Under the pieces are notes generated by a model. That model had not been told where the DNA came from. It saw nothing but the letters and a program-made list of their open reading frames with translations, and did not search any database. Of a stretch of DNA of 64,000 nucleotides, positions 1 to 8,241 are shown in pieces. Source of the stretch: Streptomyces sp. NBC_00572 (GTDB lineage: Bacteria > Actinomycetota > Actinomycetes > Streptomycetales > Streptomycetaceae); assembly GCF_026341815.1 (NCBI RefSeq), contig NZ_JAPENX010000001.1:4402001-4466000 (forward strand), given 5' to 3'. Position 1 is the first letter of the stretch, and every line of letters starts with the position of its first letter. The translations under genes and the position numbers were made by a program.

Positions 1-14
1 GTGACCCCGGTCAC
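1..14. promoter_or_regulatory. Palindrome upstream of the symporter gene
   Basis: Perfect inverted repeat: GTGACC at 1-6 and GGTCAC at 9-14 around a 2-base spacer. It lies 64 bases before the symporter start and could be a regulator-binding site. It sits at the window edge, so its full extent is unknown. No cognate regulator is visible. Confidence 0.25.
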
Positions 15-77
15 AGGCTGATGGATGCTCGCCGAGTCCACCGGGACGTGGACACCCATCAGCACGAGGAGGACCCC

Positions 78-1433
78 GTGGCCGCACGACGGGACCGTAC
101 CCATTATCTGTATCTGGCCGTCATCGGAGCCGTACTGCTCGGCATCGCGGTCGGATTCCTGGCGCCCGGCGTCGCCGTCGAGCTGAAGCCGCTGGGCACC
201 GGCTTCGTCAATCTGATCAAGATGATGATCTCGCCGATCATCTTCTGCACGATCGTGCTCGGCGTCGGATCGGTCCGGAAGGCCGCGAAGGTCGGCGCCG
301 TCGGCGGCCTCGCCCTCGGCTACTTCCTCCTCATGTCGACCGTCGCACTCGCGATCGGCCTCGTCGTGGGCAACCTCCTGGAGCCCGGCTCCGGGCTGCA
401 CCTCACCAAGGAGCTGGCCGAGGCCGGCGCCAAGCAGGCAGAGGGCGCGAGCGAGTCCACCCCGGACTTCCTGCTCGGGATCATCCCCAAGACCATCGTC
501 TCCGCCTTCACCGAGGGCGAGGTCCTTCAGACCCTTCTCGTCGCGCTGCTCGCGGGCTTCGCGCTCCAGGCCATGGGCGCGGCGGGCGAACCGGTGCTGC
601 GCGGGATCGGTCACATCCAGCGGCTCGTCTTCCGCATCCTCGGCATGATCATGTGGGCCGCTCCGGTCGGCGCCTTCGGCGCGATCGCCGCCGTCGTCGG
701 CGCGACGGGTGTCGACGCGCTCAAGTCGCTCGCCGTCATCATGATCGGCTTCTATCTGACCTGCGCGATCTTCGTGTTCGTCGTCCTCGGGGCGCTCCTC
801 AGGCTGGTCGCCGGGATCAACATCTGGACCCTCCTGAAGTACCTGGGCCGCGAGTTCCTGCTGATCCTCTCCACCTCCTCCTCCGAGTCCGCGCTGCCCC
901 GCCTCATCGCGAAGATGGAGCACCTGGGCGTCAGCAAGCCGGTCGTCGGCATCACGGTGCCGACCGGCTACTCCTTCAACCTCGACGGCACCGCGATCTA
1001 CCTCACGATGGCCTCGCTCTTCGTCGCCGAGGCGATGGGCGACCCGCTCTCGGTCGGTGAGCAGATCTCGCTCCTCGTCTTCATGATCATCGCCTCGAAG
1101 GGGGCGGCGGGCGTCACCGGCGCCGGTCTCGCGACCCTCGCGGGCGGTCTCCAGTCGCACCGGCCCGAGCTGGTCGACGGAGTGGGCCTGATCGTCGGCA
1201 TCGACCGCTTCATGAGCGAGGCCCGCGCGCTCACCAACTTCGCGGGCAACGCGGTCGCCACCGTGCTCGTCGGCACGTGGACGAAGGAGATCGACAAGGC
1301 GCGGGTCGGCGAGGTGCTCGCCGGGCGGATTCCGTTCGACGAGAAGACGCTGGTCGACGATCACGCGCCTGCCGCGCCGGTGCCGGATCAGCGGGCCGAC
1401 GAGGGCGAGGAGAAGGCGCGGGCGGGAGTCTGA
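78..1433 (+). CDS. dctA: Dicarboxylate/cation symporter, DctA-like
   Basis: Secondary transporter of the dicarboxylate/amino acid:cation symporter (DAACS) family. DctA members import C4-dicarboxylates with protons or sodium across the cytoplasmic membrane. About 451 residues with repeated hydrophobic segments. Family landmarks are a serine-rich hairpin (STSSSESALPR), the substrate and cation site PTGYSFNLDGTAIYLT, an ASKGAAGVTGAG hairpin and GIDRFMSEARALTNFAGN. The last two are more DctA-like than glutamate-carrier-like. I chose the GTG at 78 because GAGGAGG precedes it at good spacing; an in-frame ATG at 21 would add 19 charged residues without a clear ribosome site. It appears to be a single-gene unit. 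An amino-acid substrate is not excluded. Confidence 0.85.
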   Translation: MAARRDRTHYLYLAVIGAVLLGIAVGFLAPGVAVELKPLGTGFVNLIKMMISPIIFCTIVLGVGSVRKAAKVGAVGGLALGYFLLMSTVALAIGLVVGNLLEPGSGLHLTKELAEAGAKQAEGASESTPDFLLGIIPKTIVSAFTEGEVLQTLLVALLAGFALQAMGAAGEPVLRGIGHIQRLVFRILGMIMWAAPVGAFGAIAAVVGATGVDALKSLAVIMIGFYLTCAIFVFVVLGALLRLVAGINIWTLLKYLGREFLLILSTSSSESALPRLIAKMEHLGVSKPVVGITVPTGYSFNLDGTAIYLTMASLFVAEAMGDPLSVGEQISLLVFMIIASKGAAGVTGAGLATLAGGLQSHRPELVDGVGLIVGIDRFMSEARALTNFAGNAVATVLVGTWTKEIDKARVGEVLAGRIPFDEKTLVDDHAPAAPVPDQRADEGEEKARAGV

Positions 1434-1549
1434 GGAACGGGGTGGGGGAGAAGCCCCGCGCAGCGGTAACCTCCCCCCGTCCTCCCCGCACCCCCCACCC
1501 CCACCCAGAACCAGGTCCCGGGCCTTGAGCCGGATCCGGGCCCCGGGGG

Positions 1550-1577
1550 AAGGGCGTCCCCGTCCGGGGGCGCCCTT
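1550..1577. terminator. Bidirectional terminator hairpin
   Basis: The arms AAGGGCG-T-CCCC and GGGG-G-CGCCCTT form a 12-bp stem with one G-T wobble and a 4-base loop. It lies between the 3' ends of the symporter gene (plus) and the aldo/keto reductase gene (minus), so it can serve both. Confidence 0.6.
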
Positions 1578-1600
1578 CTCGCGTTGCCCGAGGCGAGTTC

Positions 1601-2485
1601 TCAGTGACCGTTCAGCTCCGCCGACTCCTCCTCGGTGAGCGACAGTTCGGCCGCCGCCGCCGAGTCCCGCACCGACTCCGGCCGGCTCGCCCCCGGGATC
1701 GGCAGCACCGTCTCCGAGCGGGCGAGCAGCCATGCCAGGGCCACCCGCTGCGGGCTGATCCCCCGCGCCCGTGCCACCCGGTGGAAGGCCCCGAACCGAG
1801 GGTCCTCCTCCTGGGCGGAGGTGCCGTCCAGGGAGCTGCGTGAGATGCCGCCCAGTGGGCTCCACGGCAGGAAGGCGAGGCCCAGGTCCGCGCAGAGCCG
1901 TAGCTCCGTCTCGCTCGTGCGGACCGCCGGTGAGTAGCGGTTCTGCACGGAGACCAGCCGGTCGCCCAGGATCTCGCGGGCGAGCAGGATCTGCGCGGTG
2001 TCGACGTTCGAGATCCCGGCGAGCCTGACGGTACCGGCGTCCAGCAACTCCCGTATCGCGCCCAGGGATTCGGCGTACGGGACGGCCGGGTCCGGCTTGT
2101 GCAGCTGGTAGAGGCCGATCGGCGCGGAGCCGAGCCGTCGCGCCGAGGCCTCCGCGGCCCGCCGCAGATGGGCGGGTCGTCCGTCCACGGTCCAGCCGCC
2201 GTCCGCCGTACGGCCCCGCCCGCCCTTCGTCGCCACGAGGACGTCGTCGACGCGGCCCCCGTACGAGGCGAGCGCCCGGGCCACGAGCAGTTCGCCCTCG
2301 CCGGGCGTGCCGTCCGGCGGATGGTAGGAGTCGGCGGTGTCGAGCAGGGTCACCCCGGCGTCGAGCGCGGCGTGCACGGTGGCCACGGCTCGCGTCCCGT
2401 CCGGCCGGCCCTCGACGGAGAGCGGCATCGTGCCGAATCCGACGGCCCCGACCCGTACGTCCCCCAGCATGCGGAAGCGCGTCAC
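1601..2485 (-). CDS. Aldo/keto reductase
   Basis: NADPH-dependent oxidoreductase of the aldo/keto reductase family (TIM barrel, 294 residues). The N-terminus GFGTMPLS is the usual first strand. Next come LLDTADSY, carrying the catalytic Asp and Tyr, then DDVLVATKGG with the catalytic Lys, and LYQLHKPD with the His. The C-terminal IPGASRPESVRDS is the NADP-binding region. The GTG start overlaps the stop of the upstream epimerase gene by 4 bases (GTGA), so the two are translationally coupled. The substrate is unknown; pairing with an extended SDR suggests sugar- or carbonyl-modifying chemistry. The frame stays open upstream, but that part has no family similarity. Confidence 0.85.
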   Translation of the reverse strand: MTRFRMLGDVRVGAVGFGTMPLSVEGRPDGTRAVATVHAALDAGVTLLDTADSYHPPDGTPGEGELLVARALASYGGRVDDVLVATKGGRGRTADGGWTVDGRPAHLRRAAEASARRLGSAPIGLYQLHKPDPAVPYAESLGAIRELLDAGTVRLAGISNVDTAQILLAREILGDRLVSVQNRYSPAVRTSETELRLCADLGLAFLPWSPLGGISRSSLDGTSAQEEDPRFGAFHRVARARGISPQRVALAWLLARSETVLPIPGASRPESVRDSAAAAELSLTEEESAELNGH

Positions 2486-3387
2486 TCCGTCACCTCGCCG
2501 ATCGTCTCGGCCACGGCGTCCGCGAGCCAGGTGGAGGAATGCGAGAAGGAATAACCGAGGCCGACCGCGCGGGAGTTGTCCATGGCGTACGAGCGGGCGA
2601 AGGAGAACGGCGAGACCTCGCCGACCTCCACCTCCTGGAACACGGTCCGGCCGCCCACCCGCTTCTCGATCTCCGCGCAGATCTCCGTCGTGGTCAGCGG
2701 CCCGTGGGAATGGGCGTTCACCGGCCCGGTGAATTCCGCGTGGACCGCCCAGGCGAGAAACGCGGCGATCTCCTCGACGTACACATAGGTCGCCGGGCGG
2801 TTCACCGCCGGGACGGCGATCCGCTCGCCCGCCCGGACGCGCCGCGCGTAGTGGTCGAGCCGGCCGGTGAAGTCGTCGGCGCCGCCCAGTACATGGGCCA
2901 CCCGCACCGACGTCCACGCGAAGGGCGGGACGGTGGCCGCGAAGACCGCCTCGGCCTGCCGCTTCCCCTCCCCGTAGTGCGCCTCGCGGAACTCCGGGTC
3001 GTCCCAGGCCGCGCCGGTGTCGACGGTGACCGTGCTCAGGTCGAGGACGTCCTCGGTGACGGGTACGGCCGAGTCCTCGTACTCGTACACCTCCACCGTC
3101 GACGTCATCACATAGCGCCGGGTGCGTGCCGCGAAGACCCGTCGGGCGATCTCCGCCTGGCGCGGGGTGTAGCAGACCTGGTCCACGACGACATCGAAGG
3201 AACGGCCCGCCAGAACCGATTCCAGGGCGGCCTCGTCGTCGCGGTCGGCGACGAGATGCTCGATTCCCTCCGGGGCGCCCGAAGAACCCCGATTGAGGAT
3301 CGTGACCCGATGCCCGGATTCCCGCAGCAGGGCGATGAGCCGCTTTCCGAAATAGCGGTTCCCGCCGATGACCAGAACGTCCTTCAT
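2482..3387 (-). CDS. NAD-dependent epimerase/dehydratase family protein
   Basis: Extended short-chain dehydrogenase of 301 residues. The N-terminal MKDVLVIGGNRYFGKRL holds the glycine-rich nucleotide loop (GGNRYFG, a GxxGxxG variant), and the acidic end of the second strand plus VADRDD fit dinucleotide binding. The usual YxxxK pair is not obvious; the tyrosine-rich stretch TSTVEVYEYED lies where the active site would be. This resembles the atypical SDRs often called NAD-dependent epimerases or reductases, so I do not assign a reaction. The start at 3387 is preceded by AGGGAG. First gene of the coupled pair with the aldo/keto reductase, and divergent from the Lrp gene 64 bp away, a likely regulator. 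Confidence 0.75.
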   Translation of the reverse strand: MKDVLVIGGNRYFGKRLIALLRESGHRVTILNRGSSGAPEGIEHLVADRDDEAALESVLAGRSFDVVVDQVCYTPRQAEIARRVFAARTRRYVMTSTVEVYEYEDSAVPVTEDVLDLSTVTVDTGAAWDDPEFREAHYGEGKRQAEAVFAATVPPFAWTSVRVAHVLGGADDFTGRLDHYARRVRAGERIAVPAVNRPATYVYVEEIAAFLAWAVHAEFTGPVNAHSHGPLTTTEICAEIEKRVGGRTVFQEVEVGEVSPFSFARSYAMDNSRAVGLGYSFSHSSTWLADAVAETIGEVTE

Positions 3388-3451
3388 TTCCAACTCCCTT
3401 GTCTCACAGGACAAGTGTTACGTTGATCGTTCGCTGTCTGAAGGGGGAAAC

Positions 3452-3976
3452 GTGGGAGTCCAGGCCGCCGTACCGAAGGAACCACGGCATTCGCGGTCAG
3501 CCGCCGACGAAACCTCGGCGACCGCTTTCGACGCCGTCGACCGGCAGATCCTGGACCTCCTCCAGAGCGACGGCCGCATCAAGCTCAGCGAGCTGGGCCG
3601 CCGCGTCCGGCTCAGTCCGGCGGCCGTCACCGAGCGGGTCCGCCGCCTGGAGGCGAGCGGCGCCGTCACCGGCTACGGCGCCCATGTCTCCCCGGCCCGC
3701 CTCGGCTACGGCATCCAGGCCTTCATCCGGGTGAACCCGCACGGCGGCTACAACCTGAAGCACCCGCGGACCCTGGAGCTGATCTCGCGCCCCGAGATCC
3801 TGGAGGTCCATCACGTGGTCGGCGAGGACTGCTGGATCCTCAAGGTCGCCGTGACCGACACCATCCACCTCGAAGACGTCCTGGAGCAGACCTCGACGCT
3901 CGGCCGGACCACGACCTCGATCGTGCTCTCCTCCCCGGTGGAGCGGAAACCGCTGCTGCCGCCCGCACGCCCCTGA
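3452..3976 (+). CDS. Lrp/AsnC family transcriptional regulator
   Basis: Feast/famine regulator of 174 residues. The N-terminal helix-turn-helix is clear: AVDRQILDLLQSDGRIKLSE followed by RRVRLSPAAVTERVRRLEASGAVTGYG. After it comes the RAM ligand-binding domain (HHVVGEDCWILKVAVTDTIHLEDVLEQ). Family members bind amino acids or related small molecules and form dimers to octamers. The GTG at 3452 follows AAGGGGG. Divergent orientation from the epimerase-reductase pair, with 64 bp between starts, suggests it controls that pair and itself. Effector unknown. Confidence 0.85.
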   Translation: MGVQAAVPKEPRHSRSAADETSATAFDAVDRQILDLLQSDGRIKLSELGRRVRLSPAAVTERVRRLEASGAVTGYGAHVSPARLGYGIQAFIRVNPHGGYNLKHPRTLELISRPEILEVHHVVGEDCWILKVAVTDTIHLEDVLEQTSTLGRTTTSIVLSSPVERKPLLPPARP

Positions 3977-4011
3977 TCCCACGGCACCTCTCGCCTCGAC
4001 GCCGGCACCTC

Positions 4012-4042
4012 TTGCCTTGACGTCGGCGTCAAGGCCTACGGT
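4012..4042 (+). promoter_or_regulatory. MerR-type promoter with operator dyad in a 19-bp spacer
   Basis: Arms GCCTTGACG (4014-4022) and CGTCAAGGC (4027-4035) form a perfect 9+4+9 dyad. It is framed by a possible -35 TTGCCT at 4012-4017 and a -10 TACGGT at 4037-4042, which leaves 19 bp. A long spacer filled by the dyad is the arrangement known for MerR-family activators. The start codon at 4050 is about 7 bases past the -10, so the transcript may be leaderless. Autoregulation by the adjacent MerR protein is inferred. Confidence 0.6.
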
Positions 4043-4049
4043 CGTGGAC

Positions 4050-4478
4050 ATGCGCATCGGAGAGCTGGCCGAGCGGGCCGGAACGACCACACGGACTCTG
4101 CGGTACTACGAGTCCCGTGGCCTTCTGGCCGCCCGGCGCACGGAGAACGGCTACCGCACGTACGACGAGGACGACCTGCGGCTCCTCCAGCAGATCAGGA
4201 CCCTCCAGGACTTCGGGTTCGATCTGGAGGAGACCCGGCCGTTCGTCGACTGCCTGCGCGCCGGTCATCCGGCGGGCGACGCCTGTCCCGCGTCGATCGC
4301 CGTCTACCGGCGGAAGGTCGCCGAGCTGGACGGGCTGATCGAACAGCTCCAGGCGGTGCGCGCCGAGGTGGGCGCCCAGTTGCTGAGGGCCGAGGCGGAG
4401 CTGCCGCACGGCCCGGAGCCCCGGTGCGAGCTCGGTACGGAACGCGACACGGAATCAGCCGGAACGACGGAGGGGTGA
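4050..4478 (+). CDS. MerR family transcriptional regulator
   Basis: 142-residue MerR-type regulator. It begins MRIGELAERAGTTTRTLRYYESRGLL, the classical winged-helix signature, followed by a wing (RTENGYRTYDEDDL) and a long dimerisation helix. Two cysteines (CLRAGHPAGDAC) lie after the helix-turn-helix, with a third near the C-terminus in PRCELG; they could sense metal or redox state. The next gene is a thioredoxin that starts 6 bases after this stop, so a thiol-stress circuit is a fair inference. The start at 4050 is set by MerR conservation and by the promoter just upstream. No SD is visible, in line with a leaderless message. Confidence 0.85.
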   Translation: MRIGELAERAGTTTRTLRYYESRGLLAARRTENGYRTYDEDDLRLLQQIRTLQDFGFDLEETRPFVDCLRAGHPAGDACPASIAVYRRKVAELDGLIEQLQAVRAEVGAQLLRAEAELPHGPEPRCELGTERDTESAGTTEG

Positions 4479-4483
4479 CGGAG

Positions 4484-4822
4484 ATGAAGGCGTACGCGCA
4501 GGGTGTGGCCGAGGTCACGGACGAGGACTTCGGTGCGGAGGTGCTGGGCGCCGAACTGCCGGTCCTGGTGAAGTTCACCGCGGAGTGGTGCGGGCCGTGC
4601 CGGCAGCTGACCCCGGTGCTCGCGGCGATCGCCGCGGAGGAGGCGGAGCGGATCCGGATCGTCGAGATCGACGTGGACCGGAACCAGGAGACCACGGTGA
4701 GGTACGGGGTCCTGGCGACCCCGACGCTCATGGTCTTCCGTGCGGGCGAGCCCGTGAAGGCGATCGTCGGGGCTCGCCCGAAGCGCCGCCTCCTGGCGGA
4801 GCTGGAGGAGGTCCTCGCCTAG
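4484..4822 (+). CDS. trxA: Thioredoxin
   Basis: Cytoplasmic thioredoxin of 112 residues that reduces protein disulfides with electrons from thioredoxin reductase. The active site is WCGPC with cysteines at residues 36 and 39, preceded by the buried strand VLVKFTAE. The cis-proline loop is LATPTLMVF. Length is normal for a single-domain thioredoxin. The ATG at 4484 follows GGAGGGG at about 9 bases; an in-frame GTG at 4475 overlapping the MerR stop is possible. Cotranscribed with the MerR gene, which probably controls it. The trx symbol denotes the family; Streptomyces has several paralogues. Confidence 0.9.
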   Translation: MKAYAQGVAEVTDEDFGAEVLGAELPVLVKFTAEWCGPCRQLTPVLAAIAAEEAERIRIVEIDVDRNQETTVRYGVLATPTLMVFRAGEPVKAIVGARPKRRLLAELEEVLA

Positions 4823-4854
4823 ACAGGGCCCGCGGCACTTCGGCAGGGCATACA

Positions 4855-4891
4855 GAAATACCCCGACTACAATTGACAGTCGGGGTATTTC
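4855..4891. terminator. 14-bp hairpin with a promoter-like TTGACA in its loop
   Basis: Perfect arms GAAATACCCCGACT (4855-4868) and AGTCGGGGTATTTC (4878-4891) with a 9-base loop. AT-flanked stem ends suit a terminator for the thioredoxin operon. The loop contains TTGACA (4873-4878), and TATATT follows at 4898-4903 with a 19-bp gap. The same element may therefore include the helD promoter or an operator over it. Confidence 0.6.
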
Positions 4892-4978
4892 TTCGCGTAT
4901 ATTAATGGATTCTGCGCCCGGAAACACCACGGGCGCAGGGAAGTTCAATAAACGCACTGTATCGCGCCGGGAGTCGAA

Positions 4979-7231
4979 TTGTCAACCGAGGAATTTCGGA
5001 ACGAGCAGCAATTCATCACCGATCTCTACACACGACTCGACGATCTGAGGGACCAGGCCGAGGCCGCCGTCGAGCATGCCCTGCGCACCCCGGGGGTCGG
5101 CAGCAACCAGGGGCGGCTCGAACGGGACATCATGGTCGCCGAGCAGTCCGGGCTGCTCGCCGCGTTCAACGCGGGGGAGAGCGGGCTCTGTTTCGGGCGT
5201 CTGGTCTTCAAGGACGGGCGCGACCACCGCATCGGCCGGATCGGCATCCGCGAGGACGACCCGAACCGCACCCCGCTCGTCGTCGACTGGCGCGCCGAGG
5301 TCGCCCGCCCCTTCTATCTCGCCACCGGGTACGAGCCGATGGGGCTCGTCCGCCGCCGGCACATCAGCACCCTGGGCCGTACGGTCACCGCGCTCCACGA
5401 CGAGGTCCTCGACCTCGCCGACGCCACCCGCACCGGGCACGAGAGCCGTGACGCCGACGAGGTGCTGCTCGCCGCGCTGGACGCCGCCCGCACCGGCCGG
5501 ATGCACGACATCGTGCAGACCATCCAGGCCGAGCAGGACGCCATCATCCGTTCCCCGCACCGCGGGGTCCTCGTCGTCGAGGGCGGCCCCGGCACCGGCA
5601 AGACGGCGGTCGCGCTGCACCGGGCCGCGTACCTCCTCTACGCGCACCGCGAGCAGCTCGCCAAGCGGGCCGTCCTCATCGTCGGCCCCAACCCGGCCTT
5701 CCTCGGCTACATCGGAAACGTCCTGCCCTCCCTCGGCGAGACCGGCGTCCTCCTCGCCACCCCCGCCGAACTGTTCCCCGGTGTCCGCGCCACCGGCACC
5801 GACACCCCGCGCGCCGCCGCCGTCAAGGGCTCCGCCGCCATGGCCGCCGCCCTCGCCGCGGCCGTACGGGACCGTCAGCAGGTGCCCGAGCGCGGCGAAC
5901 CGCTCGTCGTCCCGCACGAGGACGGCGACCTGGTCATCGACTGGGACATGGCCCTGGAGGCCCGCCACAAGGCCCGCGAGACGGCCCTCCCGCACAACCT
6001 GGCCCGCCCCTACTTCGTCTTCCGGATCCTCGACGCGCTCGCCGAACAGCTCGCCGACCGGATCGGCGCCGACCCCTACGGCGGCCCCAACTTCCTCGGC
6101 CCCGACGACATCGCGCTGCTCGCCAAGGGCATCGCGGGCAACCCCGAGGTGTACGCGGCGATCGACACCCTCTGGCCCGCCCTCACCCCGCAGGACTTCC
6201 TCGCCGACTACCTGGCCGAACCCACCCACCTCGCCGACGCGGACGCCGACGAGATCCGGCGCGACGGCCGTGACGGCGCCCCCTGGACCCCTGCCGACGT
6301 GCCGCTGCTCGACGAGGCCGCCGAACTCCTCGGCGAGGACGACTCGGCCGCCCGCGCCGCCGAGGAGGCCGAACGCCAGAAGCAGATCCAGTACGCGCAG
6401 GGCGTCCTCGACGTCTCCTACGCCTCGCGCACCTACGAGTTCGAGGACAAGGAGGAGCACGACAAGGACGCCTCCGAGGTCCTCTCGGCCCACGACATCA
6501 TCGACGCCGAGCGCTTCGCCGAGCGCCACGAGGAGGCCGACCACCGCACGGCCGCCGAGCGGGCCGCCGCCGACCGCACCTGGGCTTTCGGACACATCAT
6601 CGTCGACGAGGCCCAGGAGCTCTCCGCGATGGCCTGGCGGCTCCTCATGCGCCGCAGCCCCACCCGCTCGATGACCCTGGTCGGCGACCCCGCCCAGACC
6701 GGCGACCCGGCCGGCGTCGGTGCCTGGGAGCGGATCCTCGCCCCGTATGTGGCGGACCGCTGGGAGCTGGTGCGCCTCGGCGTCAACTACCGCACGCCCG
6801 CCGAGATCATGGCGGTCGCGGCCGAGGTGCGACGGGCCGACGACCCGGGGTTCGAGCCGCCCAGCTCGGTGCGGTCCACCGGGGTGGAGCCCTGGGACCG
6901 GACGGTTGACGACCCGGTCAAGGAGGCCGCCGACGCGGTGGCGACCGCGCTGCGCGCCGAGGGCCGGATCGCCGTGATCGCCCCGCCCGAGCTGCACGCG
7001 GGTCTGATCGCGGCCCTGCCGGAGGCCGTGTACGGTCCGGCTCCCGACCTCACCCGGCCGGTGGTGCTGCTCGACCCCCGGCAGGCGAAGGGCCTGGAGT
7101 TCGACACCGTCCTGGTCGTCGACCCGGAGGGCATCGTCGCGGGTGCCGTGCACGGCATCAACGACCTGTACGTGGCCTTGACCCGGGCGACCCAGCGGCT
7201 CGGGATCATCCGCTCCGCAGCCCGCAGGTGA
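4979..7231 (+). CDS. helD: HelD-like RNA polymerase-associated ATPase (UvrD/Rep fold)
   Basis: 750-residue superfamily 1 helicase-like ATPase. Actinobacterial HelD proteins bind stalled RNA polymerase and use ATP to release nucleic acid; some protect it from rifamycins. Features in order: an N-terminal coiled region (residues 1-60) that in HelD enters the polymerase secondary channel, Walker A GGPGTGKT at about 202, Walker B VDEAQEL at about 542, GDPAQTGDPAG with motif III, and the C-terminal helicase motifs KGLEFDTVLVVDPE and LYVALTRATQRLG. An acidic insert lies near residues 430-520. The start is TTG at 4979 with GGGAG upstream. The last 26 bases overlap the convergent AfsA-like gene. Confidence 0.88.
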   Translation: MSTEEFRNEQQFITDLYTRLDDLRDQAEAAVEHALRTPGVGSNQGRLERDIMVAEQSGLLAAFNAGESGLCFGRLVFKDGRDHRIGRIGIREDDPNRTPLVVDWRAEVARPFYLATGYEPMGLVRRRHISTLGRTVTALHDEVLDLADATRTGHESRDADEVLLAALDAARTGRMHDIVQTIQAEQDAIIRSPHRGVLVVEGGPGTGKTAVALHRAAYLLYAHREQLAKRAVLIVGPNPAFLGYIGNVLPSLGETGVLLATPAELFPGVRATGTDTPRAAAVKGSAAMAAALAAAVRDRQQVPERGEPLVVPHEDGDLVIDWDMALEARHKARETALPHNLARPYFVFRILDALAEQLADRIGADPYGGPNFLGPDDIALLAKGIAGNPEVYAAIDTLWPALTPQDFLADYLAEPTHLADADADEIRRDGRDGAPWTPADVPLLDEAAELLGEDDSAARAAEEAERQKQIQYAQGVLDVSYASRTYEFEDKEEHDKDASEVLSAHDIIDAERFAERHEEADHRTAAERAAADRTWAFGHIIVDEAQELSAMAWRLLMRRSPTRSMTLVGDPAQTGDPAGVGAWERILAPYVADRWELVRLGVNYRTPAEIMAVAAEVRRADDPGFEPPSSVRSTGVEPWDRTVDDPVKEAADAVATALRAEGRIAVIAPPELHAGLIAALPEAVYGPAPDLTRPVVLLDPRQAKGLEFDTVLVVDPEGIVAGAVHGINDLYVALTRATQRLGIIRSAARR

Positions 7232-8096
7232 AGAGCCGCGCGCCGTCCTGGTACCCGGTGACCTCGAAGGCCCCCGCCGTGCTCCCGGGCTCCGCCCGGA
7301 GCAGGCAGGGGCCGCCGTCGAACTCGGCGTAGCGGTCGAAGGCGACCCGCACGGACGCCGGCAGATAGGGGCGGGGCCAGACGGCGGCGGAGGCGGCCTG
7401 CCGGGCGGCTTCGAGGAACAGCATCCCCGGTATGTGGTCGTTGGGGCGCTGGAAGAGGGTGGGGTGGGCGGTGTCGACGACCAGTTCCCACACCCCCTCC
7501 CGTCCGCTGGGCCCCAGGAGGACGTCCTCGGGCCGGGACCGCCCCGCCAGTGGTGCCGGGGCCCGTCGGGTCCACGGTTCGGGACGTACGACCCCGGCCT
7601 CGACGTGCCCGCCGCGCAGCCGGCGATAGACGGCGGGACCGGCCAACCGCGCGTGGGCGCCGCCCGTCGCCACCACGCACGCGTCGCGCAGCACGCTCCA
7701 CTCCACCCGGATCTCGGTCAACTGATCGCCGCGCGAGAGGAGTTCGGCGAACCGGATCTCGATGTCGGGCTCCTCGCCGGCGACGGTGAGGCCCGTCGGG
7801 TCGCAGCTCAGGGAGATCTCGCTCAGCAGGATGTGCCGGGTCAGCGGAAGCCCGTGAACCGCGTGCAGGAGGGCCATCGTGGCCTGCCGCAGCGTCTCGA
7901 CGACCATGAGCGGGTCGTGGCACGGCTCCGAGCCCCGGCGGACGGGGGCGAAGAACGGGTGGCCGGTGGGCCAGGTGGCCCGCACCGCGAAGCGGTCCTT
8001 CCCGTCGAGCGGCCGCCACTCGACGGGAAAGGTGTCCTCGCCGCGCACCCGATGGCAGAGCCGCGGCGACAGGCGCCGCTCGACGGTGTCCCGCAT
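7206..8096 (-). CDS. AfsA/ScbA-like gamma-butyrolactone biosynthesis protein
   Basis: 296 residues with two hotdog repeats of the A-factor biosynthesis family. Known members (AfsA, ScbA, BarX) join a beta-ketoacyl chain to dihydroxyacetone phosphate in the first step of gamma-butyrolactone signals. Both repeat signatures are visible: HDPLMVVETLRQATMALLH in the first half and HPTLFQRPNDHIPGMLFLEA in the second. No butyrolactone receptor (TetR type) lies next to it, unlike classical afsA/arpA or scbA/scbR pairs; a dyad 85 bp upstream is a candidate receptor site. The ATG at 8096 is preceded by a G-rich stretch. Some paralogues have diverged roles, so signal synthesis is an inference. Confidence 0.85.
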   Translation of the reverse strand: MRDTVERRLSPRLCHRVRGEDTFPVEWRPLDGKDRFAVRATWPTGHPFFAPVRRGSEPCHDPLMVVETLRQATMALLHAVHGLPLTRHILLSEISLSCDPTGLTVAGEEPDIEIRFAELLSRGDQLTEIRVEWSVLRDACVVATGGAHARLAGPAVYRRLRGGHVEAGVVRPEPWTRRAPAPLAGRSRPEDVLLGPSGREGVWELVVDTAHPTLFQRPNDHIPGMLFLEAARQAASAAVWPRPYLPASVRVAFDRYAEFDGGPCLLRAEPGSTAGAFEVTGYQDGARLFTCGLRSG

Positions 8097-8180
8097 CCTG
8101 TCCCCGCCCCTCTGGACCTGTCGGCCTGACCGGTGGAGCGAAGATAGCCGAACGGGGGAGCGGGATGCCCGAACGAGTGA

Positions 8181-8200
8181 ACGATCAACTGATTGATCGT
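8181..8200. promoter_or_regulatory. Operator-like dyad upstream of the afsA homologue
   Basis: Perfect inverted repeat ACGATCAA (8181-8188), spacer CTGA, TTGATCGT (8193-8200). It lies 85 bases before the start of the AfsA-like gene and is unusually AT-rich for this window. Spacing and symmetry suit a TetR-type or butyrolactone-receptor operator, but the sequence does not clearly match a known autoregulatory element. Confidence 0.45.
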
Positions 8201-8241
8201 CAATTCTCGGACAGGTAGAGTCCTTTACCGCCCTCCCCGGC

